64,000 bases of DNA, from positions 62,001 to 126,000 of the forward strand of contig NZ_JAHYXK010000011.1 of assembly GCF_019443125.1 (NCBI RefSeq), in the 5' to 3' direction. Source of the DNA: Pontibacter aydingkolensis (lineage in GTDB: Bacteria > Bacteroidota > Bacteroidia > Cytophagales > Hymenobacteraceae). Made by a program: the position numbers and the translations under genes. Positions 53,527-61,512 of this stretch are shown here, piece by piece. The notes beneath the pieces were generated by a model that saw nothing but the letters and a program-made list of their open reading frames with translations, was not told where the DNA came from and searched no databases. Position 1 is the stretch's first letter. The number at the start of each line of letters is the position of its first letter.

Positions 53527-55938
53527 ATGAAAAAGCGCTACCTATTACCAGTACTGTTGTTTGCTGCCACCTCGGCTTTTGGTCAGGCAGTTAAATCAGT
53601 AAAAGCAGATAAATATTACGAAGCTTACCAATTTGCCGCTGCCGTTAAGGCCTACGAAAAGGCGCTAATTTTAGAACCAGGCAATGCTGCTTTACTGGCA
53701 AAAGTAGTGCAGTGCTACATAAAGCTTGGGAATGCCGAAAGAGCAAAGTACTGGCTCGACAAGGCCGCAGAGGCTACAGCATCGGATGCACAAGGCTATA
53801 GAGAACTGGCTGCCGTGCTGGCAACTGATGCCCGCTATGCAGCGGCAACTCAATTATATGATAAAGCGGCGGCAACTAATGACCAGGAAAGTATAAAATG
53901 GCAAAAGGCTTATAAAAACCTGGGCACTTTTTACGAAGACTCCGCGCTGTATAACGTAAAAAAGGTGTCGTTCAATTCTGGCTTCTCCGACTTTAGTCCT
54001 GCCTTTTTCGGAAATGGTGTGGTTTTTAGTTCGCCGCGAAGCAACACGTACAAAGCAGATAAGGCCAGCAGAAACTATACAGGTTTTATTGATCTGTTTT
54101 ATGCTGAAGCTGATGCTACAGCGCCAATTCCTTTTAGCACCGAGCTGAACTCAAAATACCATGAAGGGCCACTATCGTTTAACGGCACACAGGATACAGT
54201 ATACTTTACGCGCAGCAACTTTGAGAAGAAGTCGTTTAGCAAAACAGGGGTTAACAACTTACATATTTATACTGCCGTGCTTAAGAATGGCAAATGGGAA
54301 AGTATAAAAGCGTTGCCGTTTAACAGCACAGAGTACTCTACAGGACACCCTGCACTGGCAGATAGCCATACTTTATACTTTGTGTCTGATATGCCCGGCG
54401 GCTTTGGCGGCACCGACCTGTACAAAACGGTAAAGGTAGGAGGAGAGTGGCAAACGCCCGTTAACCTCGGCCCGGAAATTAATACATCTGGAAATGAGAT
54501 GTTCCCTTTTGTGGATGAACATGGTAACCTATACTTTGCTTCTAATGGGCATCCCGGTTTAGGTGGCCTTGATATTTTTGTAGCCCAAAATAACGGTAAA
54601 ACCTTTGGCGGAGTAAAGTCTGTAGGTTATCCAATAAATACACCCGGTGACGATTTTGGTTTGATAATCAAGGGGGATGCCGGTTACTATAATTCCAACT
54701 ATAAAGCTGCGCACGACGATATTTATACTTTTAAGGTGACCCGCCAAAAGCAGGTTGTGTTGTTAGCCTTGGACCACAAGGGCAAACCACTAAATGACGT
54801 GCAACTGGTAGTAAATACAGACACTAAATCCACGCTTGGCAAAACACCTGCCCAGATAGATTGGACCTACGGCAAGCTGGAGAAGTTAGCTTTGAGCAAA
54901 AAAGGATATGCATCTGCTGAGTTGTTATTGGCTAAGTCAGACTTCTTTAAATATAATGCACTGGATACCATACGTGTAGTAATGGCTAAGAAGGTGATAC
55001 CGGCTGACGACAGAAAAGTACAGGTAGCATTGCATGATGAAGATGGGAAGCCAGTAGTTGGCGGTAAGATTGAGCTTATTGAAGCAGGTACTGGCTTAAA
55101 GAAAGTATACGAAGTAGAAGAAAGAGGCTTTGCTGTAGTTACGTTTGCTCCGGTTAAAAACTATAAATTAAGAGGTGTAAAGCAGGGCTTTTATGATACT
55201 GTTCTCAACCTTGATCCCAAACAAATAACCAGTCTTGCAGCTGATGAAGAATTAAACCTGAGGTTGCGTGCTAAAGAGTTGTTCAACGCCATGAGGGTGG
55301 GAGAGACAATCGAGTTGGAAATAGAATACGATTTGGCAAAGGCAGATATCCGTTTGGAGGCAGCGCAGATACTTGATAAACTCGTAGCCTACCTGCAAAA
55401 GTATACTGAGGTTAAAGTAGAGCTCGGTGCGCATACCGATAGCCGCGGGTCTGATGTATACAACCAGGCATTATCACAGCGCAGAGCTGAGGCAGCTGCA
55501 GCCTATGTAGTATCTAAAGGTATTAATGCTGAAAGACTAGTGGCTGTAGGCTATGGGGAGAAGAAACTGAAAATTGCTGCCGCCAAAACAGAGGCACAAC
55601 ATCAGGCCAACCGCAGAACAACAGTAAAGATTATTAGTAATGGAGGTAAAAAAGTTGCAGAGGTTAGTAACTCAGATCCTGAGAAAAGCCACCTGGTGAA
55701 CAGTAAAACTAACCGGTACTACATAATAATAGGTGGCTTTGGAAACCTGAAGGCTGCTGAAGTAAAGTATAAAGAGCTATCCGGCATTATGGGGGCAGGC
55801 AAGATCATATTTCCGTTTGCAACGCATAAAGTTTACAGAATATCAGTAGCCGATTTTGCCCGTAAAGAGGATGCTGTGAAGGCGCTGCCAAAACTTAAAA
55901 AGCAATTTGGTGATGGAGTCTGGGTACTGAACTACTAA
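53527..55938 (+). CDS. TPR-PD40-OmpA protein with C-terminal SPOR domain
   Basis: An 803-residue protein from ATG 53527; the upstream frame from 53470 lacks signal character. Signal peptide MKKRYLLPVLLFAATSAFGQ. TPR helices lie at about 20-130 (YYEAYQFAAAVKAYEKALIL). A PD40 propeller covers about 160-390 (SDFSPAFFGNGVVFSSPRS, ADSHTLYFVSDMPGGFGGTD, DEHGNLYFASNGHPGLGGLD). A carboxypeptidase-regulatory-like segment is followed by OmpA (about 610-720; VELGAHTDSRGSDVYNQALS, SQRRAEAAAAYV) that binds peptidoglycan. A SPOR domain (about 725-803; YYIIIGGFGNLKAAEVKYKE) also binds glycan strands. The TPR-PD40-OmpA order is that of PorE-type T9SS proteins. The SPOR domain is an addition. Confidence 0.92.
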   Translation: MKKRYLLPVLLFAATSAFGQAVKSVKADKYYEAYQFAAAVKAYEKALILEPGNAALLAKVVQCYIKLGNAERAKYWLDKAAEATASDAQGYRELAAVLATDARYAAATQLYDKAAATNDQESIKWQKAYKNLGTFYEDSALYNVKKVSFNSGFSDFSPAFFGNGVVFSSPRSNTYKADKASRNYTGFIDLFYAEADATAPIPFSTELNSKYHEGPLSFNGTQDTVYFTRSNFEKKSFSKTGVNNLHIYTAVLKNGKWESIKALPFNSTEYSTGHPALADSHTLYFVSDMPGGFGGTDLYKTVKVGGEWQTPVNLGPEINTSGNEMFPFVDEHGNLYFASNGHPGLGGLDIFVAQNNGKTFGGVKSVGYPINTPGDDFGLIIKGDAGYYNSNYKAAHDDIYTFKVTRQKQVVLLALDHKGKPLNDVQLVVNTDTKSTLGKTPAQIDWTYGKLEKLALSKKGYASAELLLAKSDFFKYNALDTIRVVMAKKVIPADDRKVQVALHDEDGKPVVGGKIELIEAGTGLKKVYEVEERGFAVVTFAPVKNYKLRGVKQGFYDTVLNLDPKQITSLAADEELNLRLRAKELFNAMRVGETIELEIEYDLAKADIRLEAAQILDKLVAYLQKYTEVKVELGAHTDSRGSDVYNQALSQRRAEAAAAYVVSKGINAERLVAVGYGEKKLKIAAAKTEAQHQANRRTTVKIISNGGKKVAEVSNSDPEKSHLVNSKTNRYYIIIGGFGNLKAAEVKYKELSGIMGAGKIIFPFATHKVYRISVADFARKEDAVKALPKLKKQFGDGVWVLNY

Positions 55939-55950
55939 TATGCTTCTATT

Positions 55951-55988
55951 AAAAAAGAGCCACCTAACCGTAAAGTTAGGTGGCTCTT
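55951..55988. terminator. Bidirectional terminator between OmpA-family and DsbA-like genes
   Basis: AAGAGCCACCTAAC pairs with GTTAGGTGGCTCTT across CGTAAA. An A-run precedes it, giving a T-run for the minus-strand gene. It lies between convergent genes. Confidence 0.85.
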
Positions 55989-56009
55989 AGGCTTATGTGT
56001 AATCGCGCG

Positions 56010-56711
56010 TTAGCAGCAACCATCTACACCGCAGCTTCCACCTTCAGTTTTTATCTCCTCAAAGGCAGGTGCCACTTGCTGAAAAACGTTCAGGAACGTA
56101 TCGGCTGGTTGAGCTCCACTTACAAGGTATTTGTCGTTAATGATGAAAGCAGGTACACCTGTTATGCCGGCGGCCAATGCCCATTGCTCCATCTCACGTA
56201 CCTCTGTTTTACCTGCTTCACTTTCAAAAAAGCCATCCAGCTTCTCTGCTGGAATGCCGTTCTCTAAACCAATTTTGGTTAGCATATCGGTATCGTTCAT
56301 GTTGTTGCCTTCTGTAAAGTAGCTGTAGAACAACGTTTCAGCCACTTGCTCCTGCACGCCACACTCTCCGGCAAGCCAGATTAGGCGATGGCCGTTAAAA
56401 GTGTTGTTTACTGTTGTAGACTTATCGAAGTTAAACGCTATGCCAAGTTCTGCGCCGGTTTCGGTCATCTGCTGGTTCATGGCATCCAACTTAGAAAGTA
56501 TAGCCGGACCATAAGCATTTTTAAAATACTCCTGTTTGTCCTGTCCTTCCTGCGGCAAGGTTGCATTCAGCTCGAAAGGTTTAAAGTTTACCTCAAACTC
56601 ATACTTTTCCTTAGTAGCTTCAATGGCCTTTTCCAGTCGTTTTTCCCCCACGTAGCACCAAGGGCAGTTTATATCGGAAACGATGTCTATTTTTATCTTT
56701 TGTTTTGTCAT
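56010..56711 (-). CDS. DsbA family oxidoreductase (FrnE-like)
   Basis: A 233-residue thioredoxin-fold protein without signal peptide, so cytoplasmic. The active-site CPWCYVGEKRL near residue 17 is the FrnE/2-hydroxychromene-2-carboxylate isomerase-like form. A helical insertion (EYFKNAYGPAILSKLDAMNQ) and the cis-Pro region ITGVPAFIINDKYLVSGAQ follow. The tail GGSCGVDGCC adds three more cysteines that may bind metal or act in redox exchange. Likely a disulfide oxidoreductase; the substrate is unknown. The next gene on the same strand, 90 bp upstream, encodes MsrA, another thiol-redox enzyme. Confidence 0.9.
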   Translation of the reverse strand: MTKQKIKIDIVSDINCPWCYVGEKRLEKAIEATKEKYEFEVNFKPFELNATLPQEGQDKQEYFKNAYGPAILSKLDAMNQQMTETGAELGIAFNFDKSTTVNNTFNGHRLIWLAGECGVQEQVAETLFYSYFTEGNNMNDTDMLTKIGLENGIPAEKLDGFFESEAGKTEVREMEQWALAAGITGVPAFIINDKYLVSGAQPADTFLNVFQQVAPAFEEIKTEGGSCGVDGCC

Positions 56712-56801
56712 ACCAATGAATAATTATCTCTTACACCCATCAACAAAAGTATAAGATTATAGTTTAATTTATACTTTGTGCTTGCGTCGTGCTCTTATAC
56801 T

Positions 56802-57356
56802 TTAAGCTTTTTTCTTGTCGCGCCAGTGCTGCTCTATAAAGCCAACCCTGCCAGAACCGATGCTGTACATTTTGTAATGCGCTGGGTTCTTTTGATAATA
56901 GTCCTGGTGGTATTCCTCGGCAGGCCAGAACTTTTGTGCGGGTAGTATCGGCGTTACAATCGGACCGCTGAATCTGCCACTTCCATCGAGCTCCTTTTTA
57001 GATTCTTCTGCCTGCTTTTTCTGTTCCTCGTTGTGATAAAAGATAGCAGTTTGGTAAGATGACCCACGATCTCCGAACTGACCACTGGCATCAGTAGGGT
57101 CTATCTGCTCCCAGAATACTTCAAGTATTGTTTTATAGGAAATTATATTTGGGTCAAAAGTTATCTGCACTGCTTCGTAATGCCCGGTAGTGTCAGAGCA
57201 TACTTCTTTGTAAGTGGGGTTTTCGGTGTGGCCTCCTGTGTAGCCGGATAGTACTTGCTTTACGCCATCCCACTTATGAAACGGCTTTACCATGCACCAG
57301 AAGCAGCCTCCTGCAAAGGTAGCCAGTTCATACTTGTTGTCGTTGCTATTTTCCAT
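56802..57356 (-). CDS. msrA: Peptide methionine-S-sulfoxide reductase
   Basis: A 184-residue MsrA of normal length. The N-terminal active site is AGGCFWCMVKPFHKWDGV, with GCFWC the signature and the first Cys the nucleophile. GYTGGHTENPTYKEVCSDTT and GHYEAVQITFDP complete the substrate pocket; EEYHQDYYQKNPAHYK is the typical C-terminal block. It reduces S-methionine sulfoxide in proteins and free methionine sulfoxide in the cytoplasm. It stands upstream of the DsbA-like gene in the same direction, forming a small oxidative-repair pair. Confidence 0.97.
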   Translation of the reverse strand: MENSNDNKYELATFAGGCFWCMVKPFHKWDGVKQVLSGYTGGHTENPTYKEVCSDTTGHYEAVQITFDPNIISYKTILEVFWEQIDPTDASGQFGDRGSSYQTAIFYHNEEQKKQAEESKKELDGSGRFSGPIVTPILPAQKFWPAEEYHQDYYQKNPAHYKMYSIGSGRVGFIEQHWRDKKKA

Positions 57357-57467
57357 TGAATAAGATTCTTGTTTAGACTTCTGTTTGTACGCTGCACATC
57401 AGCTATAGTATCAGTTTAGACTTAAACAAAGTATAAATTGCTTTGTTGGGATATAAAAGCAAAAGCC

Positions 57468-57494
57468 GCTCAAGAATAGACTTAAGCGGCTTTT
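57468..57494 (-). terminator. Terminator-like hairpin between msrA and M28 peptidase
   Basis: AAAAGCCGCT pairs with AGCGGCTTTT with imperfect inner pairs (CAAG/CTTA). It lies just after the peptidase stop at 57532 on the minus strand and before msrA. Confidence 0.75.
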
Positions 57495-57531
57495 ATAGTT
57501 AATAAAGCTGTACTGCTTGTTTTGTCTGCTG

Positions 57532-59118
57532 TTAATCTAAACCACCTTTGCGGGTTGCTGGTCTGGCTTGTGGCCAGCTCATTTTTTCGCCAGTACGTGG
57601 GTTAGTTGGCATTACACTCCGCTCACGCGATACCAGTTCAGGCTCTTCGCTGGCCATGTAAGCAAGGATAGCTGTCAGGATAACGTTACTTTGCACGTCG
57701 TCAAACACAATCTTGTCGTATGTGTCGCGGTTGGTGTGCCAGGTGTAGTTGCCATAAGACCAGTTCAGAGAACTCAGCATAAAGGCAGGAACATCTTTTG
57801 CCACGAATGAGGCGTGGTCAGAGCCGCCGCCGCCAGGTGTGCCCGGGAAGCTAGTCTGGATGTCTTTGGTGATGTTGCGCGGAACAGCGTTTAGCCAACG
57901 GCTCATGTAATCATAAGAGTGCAGGAAACCCTGGCCAGAAATGTTGGCTACACGGCCTGTACCATTGTCCTGGTTAAACACGGCCTGGGTATTTTTCACA
58001 ATCTGCGGGTTATCCTCTACAAAAGCGCGTGAACCGTTAAGGCCCTGCTCTTCGCTACCCCAGTGGCCTACAAGTATAGTACGCTTCGGGTTAGGGTATA
58101 CTTCTTTCAGAATACGCATTACTTCCATCATCAAAATAGTGCCTGTACCGTTGTCAGTTGCACCTGTACCGCCATCCCAGGAGTCGAAGTGGGCAGAAAG
58201 TATCACATACTCATCTGGTTTCTCGCTGCCTTTGATCTCGGCAATGGTGTTGAAAGTAGGAACCGGCTTCTTGGCGTGCTTCGACTCAGCTACTACTTTA
58301 ATACGTGGCTTGCTGCCGTTCTCGGCCAGGCGGTATAGCATACCATAGTCTTCCAGGGCGATATCTACTGTAGGGATTTTTTTAGTGTAAGCACTGAAGA
58401 TCTTGTTTACACCAAAGCCGCTAGACCAGTTAGACATTACAACACCAGCTGCACCTGCATTCTCCAGGGCAACAGGCAGCGTACGTGTAGTTTTACCGGT
58501 TGCTGCGATTTTCTTGCGATATGCATCGTTTTGCGCATCACGCTCCTTCTTCATTTTCTCAAACGACTCTTCTGTGGCAAACTCTTTCCAGTTATACTCC
58601 GGACGGCCGCTTGGTTGGTTCATCGAAATCATAACAAACTTACCTTTTACGCTTGGCAACCAACGCTGGAAAGCAACAGAGTCGGTAAATTCAGGCATGG
58701 TGATCACCTCAGCAGTTACACCTTTAGATGGGGTAGCAGGGCTCCAGGCCAGTTGCATTCCTTCCAACGATTTTACACGTGGGTGCACCATATCGATATG
58801 GGTAACACCGCGTTCCCAGCCGCGCCACTCGCCGTAATTCTGAATGCGGGCATCAACGCCCCAACTCTTATACTTGTTTACAGCCCATTCGCCGGCCTGC
58901 TGCATTTGAGGCGTGCCTACCAGGCGGGGGCCAATGCCATCCATCAGTTCGTGGCCCAGTTTCTGAAGCTGAGAGTTCTCAGTTGCCTGCTTGATAATGT
59001 TTTGGATAACAGGGTCTTGTTTTACCTGCGCTTGTTGTGTTTGTTGGGGCTGTTGTGCCTGTGCAACGCTGCCGGTTAACAGCAAAAGCGCCAACAGGAA
59101 ATGTGCGCGTTTTTTCAT
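57532..59118 (-). CDS. Secreted M28 family zinc aminopeptidase with PA domain
   Basis: A 528-residue protein from ATG 59118; the frame extends to 59190 but that stretch precedes the signal peptide (AHFLLALLLLTGSVAQAQ). A protease-associated insertion occupies about residues 130-290 (ALENAGAAGVVMSNWSS). The di-zinc catalytic domain has VILSAHFDSWDGGTGATDNG (first His and bridging Asp), ILVGHWGSEEQGLNGSRAFV (Glu-Glu) and GGGSDHASFVAKDVPAFMLS (late His). Together these are the expected M28 ligands. It probably removes N-terminal residues from peptides in the periplasm. A single gene. Confidence 0.94.
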   Translation of the reverse strand: MKKRAHFLLALLLLTGSVAQAQQPQQTQQAQVKQDPVIQNIIKQATENSQLQKLGHELMDGIGPRLVGTPQMQQAGEWAVNKYKSWGVDARIQNYGEWRGWERGVTHIDMVHPRVKSLEGMQLAWSPATPSKGVTAEVITMPEFTDSVAFQRWLPSVKGKFVMISMNQPSGRPEYNWKEFATEESFEKMKKERDAQNDAYRKKIAATGKTTRTLPVALENAGAAGVVMSNWSSGFGVNKIFSAYTKKIPTVDIALEDYGMLYRLAENGSKPRIKVVAESKHAKKPVPTFNTIAEIKGSEKPDEYVILSAHFDSWDGGTGATDNGTGTILMMEVMRILKEVYPNPKRTILVGHWGSEEQGLNGSRAFVEDNPQIVKNTQAVFNQDNGTGRVANISGQGFLHSYDYMSRWLNAVPRNITKDIQTSFPGTPGGGGSDHASFVAKDVPAFMLSSLNWSYGNYTWHTNRDTYDKIVFDDVQSNVILTAILAYMASEEPELVSRERSVMPTNPRTGEKMSWPQARPATRKGGLD

Positions 59119-59484
59119 GTTAGATAATTTAGTAAGTATAGGTTGAAAGTATAAGTATGTCTGTTTTCTGCTAATGAGGTAATTTAACAAATCTTAAGAA
59201 CCAGATAAAAAGTGTTTGCAAAGCTTGGAAGGCGACGAAGTTTAAAATAATCATGCAAAGCAGCTTTAACTGATTTGCACAGTTCGGCAATAAGACTCTG
59301 TTTTGGCTGTATGGTTTAATTTTTAAATTTAAAACTTCAGTCTATTTTATGGCGGACTTGTACCTGGTATTTAAGAGGGTGCATTATAACACAATAAGGT
59401 AGCGTACAGATAGGAAACAGCACCCACAGCAAGCCTATATTAAAAGTATAGCCCAGCATAGAAGTATAAAAGTATAATAGAGTA
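59119..59484. other. Intergenic region upstream of the M28 gene
   Basis: 366 bp. It holds the M28 promoter region (minus strand) and several AAGTATA copies (59135-59160 and 59440-59480). A 62-codon frame at 59337-59525 overlaps the H-NOX gene end and has no supporting features. Confidence 0.4.
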
Positions 59485-60060
59485 TCAGTATTCGAACTCA
59501 ACTTTGATCTGAACCCTTTCAGCATTTGTCGGCGTGAGCATCGTTATAGTTACCTTATCGCTTTCCTGGTAATATTTGGCAATACCTTTAATGATACCAA
59601 CCGCCATACCGGCCATTTTGCGGTGCGAGTGATAGTCTACGATCAACTGGGAAGGCCCTTTTTTAGTTACCAGTAGCTTAGGCGGGGTTGTGCGGTCATG
59701 CTCTAGTTTTACAGCCCCGTGCATGGCAGTTTCTGTGTGCAGAAGCATTTCGTAAGTTCGCCATTCGGGCTTTACATACTTTTTATAAACCAGCAACAGG
59801 TCGGGTACCAGAAACTCACCATACTTTTCAAGCAACTCGTACTCTGAGGTACCACTAATAGATGAGGCTGCTCTTAGTATTGCAAAAAGCTCTGATGTAG
59901 GGTACATATCTAACATCTGATAAGATGGGTTTGGTATACCTGCTGCTTCTGTCAGGTTAGCCCAGCCGCTGTATCCATAATCATGTTCTATGAAGCGCCG
60001 GAGCAGCACAAACATAGAGCCATGCATTTTATCAAACTCTTCTCCGTCAGTTACTGTCAT
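59485..60060 (-). CDS. H-NOX (heme NO/O2-binding) domain protein
   Basis: A 191-residue protein; the alternative ATG at 60027 (MHGSMFVLL) aligns with the usual H-NOX start and may be the true one. Landmarks are His114 in TETAMHGAVK, ten residues before TPPKL, the position of the proximal heme ligand in H-NOX. The diagnostic YxSxR appears as Tyr143-Ser145-Arg147 (VDYHSHRKMAG), which binds the heme propionates. The chain ends with the usual C-terminal strand region. It is a stand-alone sensor with no fused output domain; stand-alone H-NOX proteins sense NO or O2 and act through a partner encoded nearby. Here the adjacent upstream gene encodes a SpoIIAA-like protein (19 bp gap), not the usual histidine kinase or diguanylate cyclase. 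Confidence 0.88.
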   Translation of the reverse strand: MTVTDGEEFDKMHGSMFVLLRRFIEHDYGYSGWANLTEAAGIPNPSYQMLDMYPTSELFAILRAASSISGTSEYELLEKYGEFLVPDLLLVYKKYVKPEWRTYEMLLHTETAMHGAVKLEHDRTTPPKLLVTKKGPSQLIVDYHSHRKMAGMAVGIIKGIAKYYQESDKVTITMLTPTNAERVQIKVEFEY

Positions 60061-60079
60061 TCATGTATAAAATTTTAGT

Positions 60080-60496
60080 TTAATCAGACGAGCCTATTAG
60101 CCAGTTAATCGCATCTGCTCTGTCTGAGAAGGTACGAATTGCAAAAGGTAGAGAGCCGGATTTCTCAATCTGCTTGATGTTTTCCTGGGCTCTTGCTTCT
60201 TTATTCAGGTCTACGGGCTTAATACGGGCAACCTTTTGTAACCGTGTTTTGGACAGCTCGGTAGCTAAACTAATGGTTAGGTCTCTGTTTTCCTCGTCGT
60301 TAATCTCGATTAAAGTCTGGCTGGCGTCTAATAGCAGGCGCTTAACATCATAGTTCCTCACTGTCGATACCATCAGTTTAAGACTCTCTTTTATCTCAAA
60401 GAGCATAAACTTTTGTAAGTCAGGATACTTAACTTCAAGTATATCAGTAGCCGGATTATACTCCAGCTTTATAATGCTGTTTTGATGAAGGATCAT
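60080..60496 (-). CDS. SpoIIAA-like/STAS-fold small protein
   Basis: A 138-residue soluble protein. The alternating strand-helix order is LEYNPATDILEVKYPDLQ, LKLMVSTVRNYDVKRLLLDA, SLATELSKTRLQKVARIKPV and FAIRTFSDRADAINWLIGSS. This resembles SpoIIAA-like (STAS-type) proteins that are common and uncharacterised in Bacteroidota. No phosphorylatable Ser motif can be pinned down. It lies 19 bp before the H-NOX gene on the same strand, so it is the best candidate for that sensor's partner. Confidence 0.65.
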   Translation of the reverse strand: MILHQNSIIKLEYNPATDILEVKYPDLQKFMLFEIKESLKLMVSTVRNYDVKRLLLDASQTLIEINDEENRDLTISLATELSKTRLQKVARIKPVDLNKEARAQENIKQIEKSGSLPFAIRTFSDRADAINWLIGSSD

Positions 60497-60603
60497 CTGT
60501 TATCAATGATAATCTAGCTGGTTATTTTAAGTGCAACTAATTTACAACTGTTTATTTAGAAATACCATAAATGATGGTGCCAAGGCCTTTTTAATTACGA
60601 TAA

Positions 60604-61170
60604 TTACTGAGCTGTCTCCATCTTCTGCTTTGCCTCTATGCACCACAGCATCTCAGCCATAAAGCTTTTAGCACGCTTTTCTGTGGCTTCTTTGTCGGTG
60701 GGGTTGCCTTGCTCGTCGTAATTGCTTTCTACTTTAGGCACCGGATACATGGCAGGCACAACCCAGGCGTGCATTTTCCAGAGCGAGAACTGGAGCGCGC
60801 GCATTACCTGAGCTCCGCCAAACGGTCCGGCTGAAACAGTTACAATGCCAATGGGTTTGCGGTGCCATTCTTCGTAGAGCAGGTCTATCACATTTTTCAG
60901 GCTGGCCGGGTAGCCGCCGTTATACTCCGGGGTGGCAATTATCACGCCGTCTGCTGCCTTTATCTTGTCTGCAAATTCAATTGTCTTTTTTAATGGCTCT
61001 TCCTGAAATTTAAAGCGTTCCTCAAAAATAGGGAAGTTATACTCCTTTAGGTCCAGTATCTCAGCAGTAGCCAGGTTATTATCGGTAATATACTTTTGGA
61101 AGAACAGGGCTACCCGGTGGGTATTGCGCCCTGTGCGCACGCTGGAAGAGATAATAGCGATGTGTGGCAT
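60604..61170 (-). CDS. NADPH-dependent FMN reductase family protein
   Basis: A 188-residue flavodoxin-like enzyme. SSSVRTGRNTHRVALFFQKY forms the FMN phosphate loop, and IIATPEYNGGYPASLKNVID is the signature for this family, followed by GIVTVSAGPFGGAQVMRALQ. Members reduce FMN or quinones with NAD(P)H in the cytoplasm; the actual electron acceptor is unknown. It lies 107 bp upstream of the SpoIIAA-like and H-NOX genes on the same strand. Confidence 0.92.
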   Translation of the reverse strand: MPHIAIISSSVRTGRNTHRVALFFQKYITDNNLATAEILDLKEYNFPIFEERFKFQEEPLKKTIEFADKIKAADGVIIATPEYNGGYPASLKNVIDLLYEEWHRKPIGIVTVSAGPFGGAQVMRALQFSLWKMHAWVVPAMYPVPKVESNYDEQGNPTDKEATEKRAKSFMAEMLWCIEAKQKMETAQ

Positions 61171-61512
61171 GGCAGTAAGTATAAAAGAGTTGAAAGCGTA
61201 GTGATTTGGAGATTTTCCCCTTTAACGATGGAGAGGTGATGTGGTTATTGCTGCTAATAGTATAAGCTAAATTATTTTGCCTCTTGCAAGTATGAACTCA
61301 ACAGGCTGCACAACAGTTTACCTCTGAAAGTATAAATGCCGGTTGCGGACATGAATAAAAGTATAGTGTTAACTATGACTGAAGGCTGTAATTACCTGGC
61401 AGGAAGAAAATTATTTGCTTTGGTTCTGTAGTCCTTTGTCTTACTTTCTTTTGTCTGCTTACTAAATGGCAACCGGAATTTCGATTATCTTTGCAGCTTT
61501 AAAATTTACGAT
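61171..61512 (+). promoter_or_regulatory. Divergent region with ABC-F gene -7 box
   Basis: 342 bp between divergent genes. TATCTTTG at 61486-61493 matches TAnnTTTG exactly, 19 nt before the ATG of the ABC-F gene, without a good TTTG at -33. AAGTATA copies lie near 61178, 61258, 61330 and 61360. No repeats or hairpins stand out. Confidence 0.4.

Noticed and set aside
59337..59525. 62-codon minus-strand frame after the H-NOX gene
   Set aside because: Overlaps the H-NOX end out of frame and has no recognisable features.
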